A DNA stretch of 6,467 nucleotides from Candidatus Saccharimonadota bacterium (lineage in GTDB: Bacteria > Patescibacteriota > Saccharimonadia > Saccharimonadales > Saccharimonadaceae), in the NCBI GenBank assembly GCA_017652715.1, contig JAGCAL010000053.1, positions 1 to 6,467 on the forward strand, written 5' to 3'. Under the pieces are notes generated by a model. It saw nothing but the letters and a program-made list of their open reading frames with translations, had not been told where the DNA came from and ran no database searches. Positions 1 through 4,776 of this stretch are shown piece after piece. Made by a program: the position numbers and the translations under genes. Position 1 is the first letter of the stretch. Each line of letters opens with the position of its first letter.

Positions 1-282
1 GTCACGGGCAAATTCAGTGAGTTTAGTGCCATATCCTTTACCTTGGTATTCTGGCATCACATCTATTGCATCCAAGTAGAAAGCCTTTCTGCCATCTGGC
101 TTCAAAAGCGTATAAGCCGTAGCGAACCCAACAATTCTATCGCCCTCCTTGGCAATAAAACCATAGCAATTATCCTCTCGGATAAATTTTCTCAAGTCTT
201 CCAGATTATACTTTGTATCCTCATCGTCAACAAAATCTAACATCATCGCTAAATCTTGCTCTTCTAAAACCTTGTAATTCAT
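1..282 (-). CDS. GNAT-family N-acetyltransferase, N-terminal 94 codons (cut by window edge)
   Basis: Reading the minus strand from an ATG at 282-280 gives 94 open codons to the edge of the window; the C-terminal part lies outside. The fold fits a GNAT acetyltransferase, which moves an acetyl group from acetyl-CoA to an amine. Residues 41-63 read like strands beta2-beta3 (GFIAKEGDRIVGFATAYTLL). Residues 68-76 (FYLDAIDVM) are the beta4 strand, and QGKGYGTKL (80-88) is the acetyl-CoA pyrophosphate loop (Q/R-x-x-G-x-G/A). The spacing and the TAYTLLKPDGRKAFYLDAIDV stretch recall aminoglycoside 3-N-acetyltransferase I-like proteins, but the substrate cannot be told from this fragment. The start is supported by AGAGGAG five bases upstream and a TATAAT-type promoter just before it. 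The +1 strand ORF over the same bases is a shadow. Confidence 0.85.
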   Translation of the reverse strand, partial: MNYKVLEEQDLAMMLDFVDDEDTKYNLEDLRKFIREDNCYGFIAKEGDRIVGFATAYTLLKPDGRKAFYLDAIDVMPEYQGKGYGTKLTEFARD

Positions 283-299
283 TTCTGCTCCTCTATACT

Positions 300-311
300 A
301 TTATATAACAA
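300..311 (-). promoter_or_regulatory. Extended -10 promoter of the acetyltransferase gene
   Basis: On the minus strand the 12-mer TTGTTATATAAT contains TATAAT (305-300) or, in the extended-minus-10 register, TGT-TATATA. No convincing -35 box is seen. The start site would fall near 293, giving a leader of about 10 nt that holds little more than the ribosome-binding site. The identical 12-mer precedes the ABC transporter operon at 1852-1863 on the other strand. Confidence 0.55.
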
Positions 312-453
312 TCTACACAATTATTGCTTTAATCAGGGTCATAGTGGGCGGCATGCTGTCGACGGGTCGCACGGAGACACTATCATCATATAGTTGGTAA
401 CATCAGAGGAAACTAACTAAACAAACCAAACCAACTAATGAAGCCTCCGACTA
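312..453. other. Intergenic stretch rich in inverted repeats, no gene seen
   Basis: No ribosome-binding site or credible ORF is visible here. Several inverted repeats nest or interlock: ATAGTG (341-346) with CACTAT (378-383), TAGTTGGT (391-398) with ACCAACTA (430-437), ACTAT (380-384) with ATAGT, and CGGAG (372-376) with CTCCG (445-449). Some of these pairings would form a pseudoknot. The stretch could be a small structured RNA or a folded leader. A GGGCGGC...GTCGACGGG run resembles the 5' end of a tmRNA, but no matching 3' end was found. No function is assigned. Confidence 0.35.
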
Positions 454-801
454 GTGGCGTTTAGCATCAAAAAAAATAAAAGAAACTATGCGTGCGGTAG
501 GGTAAAAGAATATAAATCGCCGATACTGGTTTTTCACAGCATAGTTCACTTTTTAAGGGATACATACTTTGCTAGCATAGAAATGGGAACCATTTTACTT
601 ATAATGGGATTTCATATAAATCAACCTAAAAAACACCAAGATATTCCGCCCGATTTGTTACCTAAAAACAGCGTACAAAAAAAATACCCTGTAAGGCCTC
701 TAGAAGCCTCTGTAAGCCCTTCTAGCAACAGAGATGATACAGATACCATCTTGAAAAAGCAATTTGCAGAGTTTATAGAGGTAGGGCTGGCATTTCGATG
801 A
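454..801 (+). CDS. Doubtful 115-codon ORF, hypothetical or remnant
   Basis: An open frame from a GTG at 454 to TGA at 799-801. No Shine-Dalgarno sequence precedes the GTG or the internal ATGs at 583 and 604, so the start is not supported. Residues 1-25 are basic and low-complexity. Residues 44-55 are weakly hydrophobic (MGTILLIMGFHI), and residues 56-115 are polar and Pro/Ser-rich with a more protein-like look ending in KKQFAEFIEVGLAFR. A near-repeat with a 21-nt period (CTGTAAG at 689 and 710) lies inside it. I recognise no family. It may be the decayed 3' part of an older gene or simple chance; the stretch between the acetyltransferase and the 170-aa gene otherwise has no clear gene. Confidence 0.22.
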   Translation: MAFSIKKNKRNYACGRVKEYKSPILVFHSIVHFLRDTYFASIEMGTILLIMGFHINQPKKHQDIPPDLLPKNSVQKKYPVRPLEASVSPSSNRDDTDTILKKQFAEFIEVGLAFR

Positions 802-839
802 AAGGTCTTCGACTTCTGTATACTGCCTACACATCAAAG

Positions 840-869
840 TTGACAAGAGATATTCTTCACTTGTAAAAT
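840..869 (+). promoter_or_regulatory. Sigma-70-type promoter (TTGACA, 18 bp, TAAAAT)
   Basis: TTGACA at 840-845 is followed after 18 bp by TAAAAT at 864-869. Downstream, at 893-902, lies AAGGGGGGAG, an excellent ribosome-binding site, five bases before an ATG at 908. The signals are strong, but the ATG opens only a three-codon frame (see the mini-ORF entry). Confidence 0.6.
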
Positions 870-907
870 AAAGTTATACTTTAAGAAACATCAAGGGGGG
901 AGTTCTT

Positions 908-969
908 ATGGGGAGATGAGAAAAAGGAGCAGAAGTACCTATACTACACTCGTAGAGGATGTATTTTGA
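908..969 (+). other. Mini-ORF cascade behind a strong ribosome-binding site
   Basis: The ATG at 908 has the best-placed ribosome-binding site in this part of the window, yet it reads Met-Gly-Arg-stop (908-919). Its TGA overlaps a second ATG at 916 that opens a 17-codon frame (MRKRSRSTYTTLVEDVF) ending at 969. That stop overlaps a TTG at 966 opening an 80-codon frame that runs through the 75-bp repeats to 1208. The three frames differ, so this could be a real gene broken by two frameshifts, a regulatory leader peptide, or the remains of a gene whose expression signals outlived it. No protein family is recognisable. Confidence 0.35.
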
Positions 970-1202
970 TATACAATAACAGGGATAAGCTTCTTGATGC
1001 GGTAGATATCAGATACGAGATCGTTCCACATCGATTCAGTAAGGGTCACCATTTTTTTTACTTGTTCCAGATTAACTCTGCGAGTTGGGAGTCGGACTTT
1101 CAGTGCGACTCGCACCCGGGTCACCATTTTTTGTGTTTGTTCCAGATTAACCTTGCGAGTTTGGAGTCGGACTTTCAGTGCGACTCGCACCCGGGTCATC
1201 AT
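939..1202 (-). CDS. Tentative 87-aa basic protein with 25-residue repeats
   Basis: On the minus strand an ATG at 1202-1200 opens 87 codons. Two 25-residue repeats (TRVRVALKVRL...VNLEQ) come from the 75-bp DNA repeat, followed by a unique tail (residues 51-87) containing LTESMWNDLVSDIYRIKK. The protein is rich in Val, Lys, Arg and Leu. No ribosome-binding site is present; TGT-TATAAA at 1219-1211 ends 8 nt before the ATG, so only a leaderless mRNA would work. Four of the six base differences between repeat copies change the amino acid, which argues against selection on the protein. The plus strand is open over the same bases. It may be coding, a degraded coiled-coil gene, or a by-product of the repeat. 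Confidence 0.25.
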   Translation of the reverse strand: MMTRVRVALKVRLQTRKVNLEQTQKMVTRVRVALKVRLPTRRVNLEQVKKMVTLTESMWNDLVSDIYRIKKLIPVIVYQNTSSTSVV

Positions 1203-1210
1203 TTTTGACT
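1043..1210. repeat. 75-bp direct tandem repeat: two full copies and a partial third
   Basis: Copy 1 is 1043-1117, copy 2 is 1118-1192, and a third begins at 1193 and fades after about 15 bases. The two full copies differ at 6 of 75 positions. The last 30 bases of each are identical and hold a palindrome: GAGTCG (1089-1094; 1164-1169) faces CGACTC (1106-1111; 1181-1186) across an 11-base loop. An upstream TGCGAGT can pair instead with ACTCGCA, so each unit can fold in two ways. Because 75 is a multiple of three, frames on both strands stay open, which explains the overlapping ORFs here. The function is unknown. Confidence 0.9.
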
Positions 1211-1233
1211 TTTATAACATAGTATTGTATGAT
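1205..1233 (+). promoter_or_regulatory. Promoter of the 170-aa gene (TTGACT, 17 bp, TATGAT)
   Basis: TTGACT at 1205-1210 and TATGAT at 1228-1233, each one base off consensus, are separated by exactly 17 bp. Transcription would start near 1240, about 40 nt before the ATG at 1282. The -35 box overlaps the edge of the tandem repeat array. Confidence 0.65.
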
Positions 1234-1281
1234 TAGAAAGTAGGCAAACTGCGTCACAACTTTGTTTGAGGAGGGATAAAG

Positions 1282-1794
1282 ATGAAACTCAAGGTTGGCG
1301 AAAAGGTTTATTTGCAAATATACGAGATTCTCTATATTGCTGATGGATTAAATAGTGCGGTACCCTTACAGTATTTTTTTAGAGCAGGAGACTTTGTCCC
1401 GTATCTGCGCCTTCGAAACAATTTTGATTTCGTATGTCTATTTAAAAAACCGGAGAATGGCGAATGGATTATGAAACAGGATTGGCTCGTCGATTACGAT
1501 GAATACGCTGAAAAACCGACCTATGAGATAAAGGCTATATGTAAATATTTGGAGTCGGAAATTACTCGTCGCCGTACTGAGCATAGGCTGTTAGGAGAAA
1601 GTGGTAAGGCAAACTATTCCAGAAAAGAGGTTGATGAGCTGATAAATCTTACTCATAAGGTTAATTCGCTAAAGCGGCTCATTAAATTTCGTCAGGGTAA
1701 GATTACATTCAACTTTCCGAGCGAATACCGCGGTAAAACTACTCCTGATGCAGTTAGCCCTTTTACGAAGAAGCTTTTTAGCTTTTTCAGGTGA
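1282..1794 (+). CDS. Hypothetical protein, 170 aa, probably cytosolic
   Basis: The start is well supported: AGGAGG at 1269-1274 lies 7 bases before the ATG, with a near-consensus promoter upstream and a strong terminator directly after the TGA. This makes it a self-contained single-gene unit. I do not recognise the family. The sequence has no signal peptide or membrane segment. Residues 1-75 are rich in Tyr, Phe and Trp with alternating hydrophobic residues, suggesting a small beta-rich domain (VGEKVYLQIYEILYIADG; FDFVCLFKKPENGEWIMKQDWLVDYDEY). Residues 82-140 look helical, with charged stretches (SEITRRRTEHR; SRKEVDELINLTHKVNSLKRL). The C-terminus is basic and ends TKKLFSFFR. An RNA-, DNA- or partner-binding role would fit the charge but is only a guess. 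Confidence 0.85.
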   Translation: MKLKVGEKVYLQIYEILYIADGLNSAVPLQYFFRAGDFVPYLRLRNNFDFVCLFKKPENGEWIMKQDWLVDYDEYAEKPTYEIKAICKYLESEITRRRTEHRLLGESGKANYSRKEVDELINLTHKVNSLKRLIKFRQGKITFNFPSEYRGKTTPDAVSPFTKKLFSFFR

Positions 1795-1806
1795 CCGTTT
1801 GGTCAT

Positions 1807-1831
1807 AGCGCTCATTCGTGGGCGCTTTTTT
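1807..1831 (+). terminator. Rho-independent terminator after the 170-aa gene
   Basis: AGCGCTCA and TGGGCGCT form an 8-bp stem (one G-U pair) around a TTCG tetraloop, followed at once by a run of T (1826-1831). It begins 13 bp after the stop codon. A small TGACC/GGTCA inverted repeat overlaps that stop. Confidence 0.9.
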
Positions 1832-1851
1832 CATGGGAATTTGTTTCTTTT

Positions 1852-1863
1852 TTGTTATATAAT
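1852..1863 (+). promoter_or_regulatory. Extended -10 promoter of the ABC transporter operon, probably leaderless
   Basis: TTGTTATATAAT ends only six bases before the ATG at 1870. A start site 6-8 bases after the -10 box would fall on or beside that ATG. No ribosome-binding site lies between terminator and start codon, and no good -35 box is seen. The same 12-mer serves the acetyltransferase gene on the other strand. Confidence 0.6.
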
Positions 1864-1869
1864 TAAATT

Positions 1870-2721
1870 ATGCATAAGGTTAAACGAACGCTGTATTTAG
1901 TTTTATTTTTATTAGTGACGGCGGGCATGGGGATGAGCGTATGGTGGTCAATTAATGGCGAGAAGGGGGCCGATTATATAGTCGAGACGAATGTACCGTT
2001 TGCACCTTTTGAGTTTTATGAGAATCGAGAAATTGTTGGGGTTGATGTTGATATCGTGAGTCGAGTGGCCGAAAAAATGAATAAAACGATTCAAGTAAAG
2101 AATGTAGAATTTGATGTGATTATCGATAATGTTGAGGCTGGGCGGATTGCGGATGCGGGGGCGGCAGGACTCACGATTACGCCGGCGAGATCAGAAAGAG
2201 TAAATTTTACGATTCCCTATTATAATTCGGTGCAATATGTAATTTATAACCAAGAAATACCTCCGTCACTTCGCGACGATCATGTAGTATGGGAAGCGCT
2301 AGCTGGTTCGAAGCTTGGGTCGCAAATTGGAAGTACTGGGTATTTATTTATAGAAGACGAAATTGAAAATGGAGTGCTGGCCGGAACCGGGACCGTACTA
2401 AAAGGAATCGACTCACACCAACTCGCCGCAGACGCAATCCTCGCGCATATTATCGATTACGCCGTAGCGGACGAGCTTGCGGCAAAGTTTATTATAGATA
2501 AAAATCCAGGGCTCGAGGCGCTACCGCTATATTATTCTGGGGCGACAAGAGAAGAGGATTATCCGGTAGAAGAGTCGTATGCAATAGCAGTAAACCGAGA
2601 CAGAACGGAATTACTCGAAGCGTTCAACGAAGTACTCTCTGAAATGTTAACTGAAAATGAAGAAGGCGTAACGGAAATTGATAGATTAGTATTAAAATAT
2701 ATGGGGCTGTCGGATGAATAA
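1870..2721 (+). CDS. Amino acid ABC transporter, membrane-anchored substrate-binding protein
   Basis: A 283-aa family 3 solute-binding protein (HisJ/GlnH type) that captures a polar amino acid outside the membrane and hands it to the permease. Residues 1-6 are basic, 7-26 are a hydrophobic signal anchor, and the binding domain starts near residue 34 (DYIVETNVPFAPFEFYENRE). GVDVDI (57-62) is the usual G-x-D-x-D start of helix 1. TPARSERVNFTIPYY (104-118) is the family signature, with R107 placed to bind the substrate carboxylate, and D201 in DYAVADELA is placed to bind the alpha-amino group. There is no lipobox and no cysteine anywhere, unlike most monoderm binding proteins, so anchoring is probably by the uncleaved N-terminal helix. 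The start has no ribosome-binding site, but it gives an intact KVKR-plus-hydrophobic signal, and later ATGs would lose it. The stop overlaps the permease gene. Confidence 0.93.
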   Translation: MHKVKRTLYLVLFLLVTAGMGMSVWWSINGEKGADYIVETNVPFAPFEFYENREIVGVDVDIVSRVAEKMNKTIQVKNVEFDVIIDNVEAGRIADAGAAGLTITPARSERVNFTIPYYNSVQYVIYNQEIPPSLRDDHVVWEALAGSKLGSQIGSTGYLFIEDEIENGVLAGTGTVLKGIDSHQLAADAILAHIIDYAVADELAAKFIIDKNPGLEALPLYYSGATREEDYPVEESYAIAVNRDRTELLEAFNEVLSEMLTENEEGVTEIDRLVLKYMGLSDE

Positions 2722-3421
2722 TTTCTTTAATAAAATCGTTGAACTATTTAGTACACCGGAGTACATTGATTCTCTACTGCACGGGTTTTTGTTGACAATG
2801 CAGATAGCGTATTTTGCGCTCCTAATTGGGATATTCCTAGGGACGATTATTGCTTTGGTTGACGTGGCGAAGCCGTCGAAGTGGCTAGCGATACCGAAAT
2901 TTATTTGCCGAATTTATACAACCGTAATTCGAGGAACGCCGATGGCTTTACAGCTATTTATTATGTTCTTCGTGATTTTTGCAATCAAAGGTTTCCCGAG
3001 TATTATTACGGCAATTATTGCTTTTGGGCTAAATTCGGCGGCCTATACAGCGGAAGTAATTCGGGGCGGAATACTTTCGGTAGACCCCGGACAAACAGAG
3101 GCGGGACTAGCTTTAGGCTTAAGTCGCCTAACGATTTTCTTTAAGATTGTGGCTCCGCAGGCGATTAAAAATATTATTCCGGCGCTTGGTAATGAGATAA
3201 TAACCGTAATTAAAGAGACGGCGATTGTTAGTATGGTCGGAATGTACGACCTTAATATGGCCGCGAAGGATATCGGGTCTGGGCAGAATATGGCAAGTTA
3301 TATCGTGCCAATGTTTACGGCGGCGCTATTCTATCTTGCGACAATATATCTGATTACGTTTATCGTGAAGAAAATTGAAAAAAGCTTAAGAAAAAGTGAT
3401 TTAAGGGCGGAAAATAAATGA
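2714..3421 (+). CDS. Amino acid ABC transporter, permease
   Basis: A 235-aa inner-membrane permease of the polar amino acid (HAAT, GlnP/HisM) type, which forms the channel as a dimer. SLLHGFLLTMQIAYFALLIG (20-39) matches the family's opening helix. RGTPMALQLFIMFF (73-86) is the hallmark RGTP-x-x-x-Q motif. The cytoplasmic EAA loop that docks the ATPase is TEAGLALGLSRLTIFFKIVAP (128-148), with E129, A130, G131, G135 and P148 in place. About five hydrophobic segments are visible and the tail is basic, as is usual for the family. The length is typical. Its ATG lies 8 bases inside the binding-protein gene, so translation is probably coupled, and its TGA overlaps the ATPase start as ATGA. Other ORFs over this stretch are shadows. 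Confidence 0.95.
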   Translation: MNNFFNKIVELFSTPEYIDSLLHGFLLTMQIAYFALLIGIFLGTIIALVDVAKPSKWLAIPKFICRIYTTVIRGTPMALQLFIMFFVIFAIKGFPSIITAIIAFGLNSAAYTAEVIRGGILSVDPGQTEAGLALGLSRLTIFFKIVAPQAIKNIIPALGNEIITVIKETAIVSMVGMYDLNMAAKDIGSGQNMASYIVPMFTAALFYLATIYLITFIVKKIEKSLRKSDLRAENK

Positions 3422-4149
3422 ACGGCGAGACAGAATTAATAATTAAGAACCTAAGGAAGACTTTTGGGAAAAATAAGGTAATTAACGGGATTGATTTTAA
3501 GCTTGAAGAGGGCGAGCGGGTTGTTATACTGGGTCCGTCGGGTTCTGGGAAATCTACATTCCTACGCTGTTTAAACTGGATGGAGGAGCCGACGAGTGGA
3601 GAAATTTTTTTCGACGGGCAGCTAGTGACCGGAAAAAATATCCGGAAAGTCCGCCAGAATATTGGGATGGTGTTTCAGCATTTTAACCTGATTAATAATC
3701 TGACCGTGATGGAAAATCTTGTTCTGGCGCCGATTAAGCTAAAAATGATGAAACGCGAAAGAGCGGAGAGGCGAACAAAAGAACTTCTTCGACATATCGG
3801 ATTATCGAGCAAAGCGAACTCATATCCAGCTTCGCTCTCTGGCGGACAAAAGCAACGAATAGCAATTATCCGAGCGATGATGCTTTCGCCGGAGGTATTA
3901 TTGTTCGATGAGCCGACTTCGGCGCTCGATCCGGAGTCGATTGGCGACGTATTGTCGATCATACGAGAGTTGGCGGATAATGGCATGACGATTATGATTG
4001 TTACGCACGAAATTAGCTTTGCTAAGGAAATTGCTTCGAGAATAGTTTTTATTGATAAGGGAAAGATAATCGAGGAGGGTTCTCCGGAACAGTTCTTCTC
4101 TAGTCCAAAGACCCCAAGAGTGAAGGAATTTTTAGACAAGGTTCTGTAG
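3418..4149 (+). CDS. Amino acid ABC transporter, ATP-binding protein
   Basis: A 243-aa ATPase (GlnQ/HisP type) that powers the permease from the cytoplasm. All motifs are intact and in order: Walker A GPSGSGKS (39-46), Q-loop Q87 in GMVFQHFNL, signature LSGGQ (140-144), Walker B VLLFDEPT (160-167), D-loop SALD (168-171) and H-loop H197 (VTHE). FQHFNL and GSPEQFFSSP are typical of polar amino acid transporters. The start is shared with the permease stop (ATGA), so coupling is likely. The exact substrate (glutamine, glutamate, histidine, arginine, cystine) cannot be read from the sequence. A full set of three genes in one operon means the system is probably functional, which matters in a lineage known for poor amino acid synthesis. 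Confidence 0.96.
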   Translation: MNGETELIIKNLRKTFGKNKVINGIDFKLEEGERVVILGPSGSGKSTFLRCLNWMEEPTSGEIFFDGQLVTGKNIRKVRQNIGMVFQHFNLINNLTVMENLVLAPIKLKMMKRERAERRTKELLRHIGLSSKANSYPASLSGGQKQRIAIIRAMMLSPEVLLFDEPTSALDPESIGDVLSIIRELADNGMTIMIVTHEISFAKEIASRIVFIDKGKIIEEGSPEQFFSSPKTPRVKEFLDKVL

Positions 4150-4153
4150 AAAA

Positions 4154-4180
4154 TAGAAAGCCCCTTTCGGGGCGTTTCTA
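4154..4180. terminator. Bidirectional terminator between the ABC operon and the 82-aa gene
   Basis: TAGAAAGCCCC and GGGGC-G-TTTCTA form a stem of about 11 bp with one bulge around a TTTC loop. It begins 5 bp after the ATPase stop codon and ends directly at the TAA of the convergent 82-aa gene (4183-4181). The outer A and T runs give a U-rich 3' side whichever strand is transcribed. Confidence 0.85.
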
Positions 4181-4429
4181 TTATGTGAGGTACCAGGAAA
4201 GGCTGCGTGAGTCGAACTCAAGTCGCCTAGTTTCCCGGCCAACTAATACGTCGAAGATATGTAACGCGACTCCTCCCACGAACCGAATCTGGGTTCTGAG
4301 AAGTTCCGTTACCTCGGTTTCGCTTTCTCCTCGCCGCCTAAAAGAAAGTGGCTGGCAAGGCGTCATTTCGTAACCGAAAAGAGCCATTACTTCGACTTGC
4401 TCTTTGTTGTTTTTGTTAATATTTTTCAT
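4181..4429 (-). CDS. Hypothetical protein, 82 aa, with a long structured leader
   Basis: An ATG at 4429-4427 is preceded five bases upstream by AAAGGAG, and the stop abuts a bidirectional terminator, so this is a real gene unit. I do not recognise the family. Residues 1-14 are polar and Asn/Lys-rich. A compact domain follows: EMTPCQPLSF (21-30), a basic RRRGES turn, a helix-like EVTELLRTQ (39-47), and an alternating hydrophobic stretch IRFVGGVALHIFDVLVG (48-64), then RRLEFDSRSLSWYL (68-81). There is no signal peptide or membrane helix, so it is probably cytosolic; the basic, beta-rich look could suit nucleic-acid binding, but that is speculation. Its leader is unusually long for this window and can fold so as to hide the ribosome-binding site and start, suggesting control at translation. 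The plus-strand ORF over the same bases is a shadow. Confidence 0.8.
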   Translation of the reverse strand: MKNINKNNKEQVEVMALFGYEMTPCQPLSFRRRGESETEVTELLRTQIRFVGGVALHIFDVLVGRETRRLEFDSRSLSWYLT

Positions 4430-4564
4430 AAAGACTCCTTTAAAAATTAATTTATTAGAGTCATTTATGTGAGCCTATAATTCGGCTCATAGCAGAGGGC
4501 ATAAATGACAATACCCAGAGCCTTAAACTTTTCTCATTGCCAGTGACCGAAGTGTAGCATGAGT
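4430..4564 (-). promoter_or_regulatory. Candidate cis-regulatory RNA leader with mutually exclusive hairpins
   Basis: The predicted 5' UTR of the 82-aa gene is about 135 nt. Its first bases form a hairpin with a CTCAT/ATGAG end (4533-4537 with 4559-4563). Further on, GUCAUUUAUG (4509-4500) pairs perfectly with CAUAAAUGAC (4469-4460), enclosing UGAGCC/GGCUCA (4489-4484 with 4475-4470). The same central strand, CAUAAAUGACUC (4469-4458), can instead pair with GAGUCUUUAUG (4437-4427), which holds part of the ribosome-binding site and the AUG: 11 pairs with one bulged U. This is the layout of a riboswitch, attenuator or autoregulated leader. No known class is recognised. Confidence 0.55.
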
Positions 4565-4570
4565 AATTTT

Positions 4571-4579
4571 ATTATAGCA
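4571..4579 (-). promoter_or_regulatory. Extended -10 promoter of the 82-aa gene
   Basis: TGCTATAAT on the minus strand is a perfect extended -10 element. The place for a -35 box reads CGAAAA, which is not a -35 box and lies inside an inverted repeat, so the promoter may rely on the extended -10 or on an activator. The start would be near 4564, just at the first hairpin of the leader. Confidence 0.6.
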
Positions 4580-4607
4580 CGAAAAAAGTGGCTTTTTCGT
4601 AGTGCTA
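4575..4607. repeat. Inverted repeat covering the minus-strand promoter, operator-like
   Basis: TAGCAC-GAAAAA (4575-4586) faces TTTTTC-GTA-GTGCTA (4593-4607), an 11-12 bp imperfect palindrome with a three-base bulge and a six-base centre. It spans the -10 region and spacer of the 82-aa gene's promoter, so it may be a repressor site. A hairpin terminator for some other transcript is less likely because the T run lies inside the stem. Confidence 0.5.
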
Positions 4608-4683
4608 TTAGCTCTAGGACACCGTTTAATGAAGGGATTTTAGGGGGGTTTATAGGGGGTAGTTAAAAAAATAAGGATAAGTA

Positions 4684-4712
4684 TTGACAAAAATGTTATA
4701 GTATGCTATAAT
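4684..4712 (+). promoter_or_regulatory. Full-consensus sigma-70 promoter of the SLH-like gene
   Basis: TTGACA (4684-4689), a 17-bp spacer and TATAAT (4707-4712) match consensus at all twelve positions, with an extra TG (4704-4705) making an extended -10. This is the strongest promoter in the window. The start would be near 4719, leaving a leader of about 58 nt with a weak CTAGAAAAC/GTTTTTAG hairpin near its 5' end. Confidence 0.92.
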
Positions 4713-4776
4713 GAGGGTAGGTACTAGAAAACTTTGTTTTTAGTTTGTTCTTTTCACCACATAAGGAGGGGTAAAA

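Noticed and set aside
43..240. Plus-strand 65-codon ORF
   Set aside because: It lies entirely opposite the well-supported acetyltransferase gene and has no ribosome-binding site.
345..660. Possible tmRNA (ssrA) beginning at GGGCGGCAT...GTCGACGGG
   Set aside because: No T-arm (GGTTCRA) and no 3' acceptor complementary to GGGCGGC followed by CCA was found within a reasonable distance on the plus strand, and no tag-like peptide ending in an Ala-Ala stop; the only CCGCCC (near 647) lacks a T-arm before it.
694..707. 14-bp near-palindrome containing TCTAGA
   Set aside because: It is short, has one mismatched pair and sits within a simple 21-nt near-repeat; nothing around it suggests a binding site.
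966..1208. Plus-strand 80-codon ORF through the 75-bp repeats
   Set aside because: It begins with a TTG lacking a ribosome-binding site and has His/Phe/Cys-rich repeats of unlikely composition; it is open mainly because the repeat length is a multiple of three. It is mentioned only as part of the mini-ORF chain.
1043..1210. CRISPR-like array
   Set aside because: The repeats are contiguous 75-bp units with no unique spacers between them, and no cas gene is present.
3675..4139. Minus-strand 154-codon ORF
   Set aside because: It is a shadow of the ATPase gene, whose motifs are complete on the plus strand.
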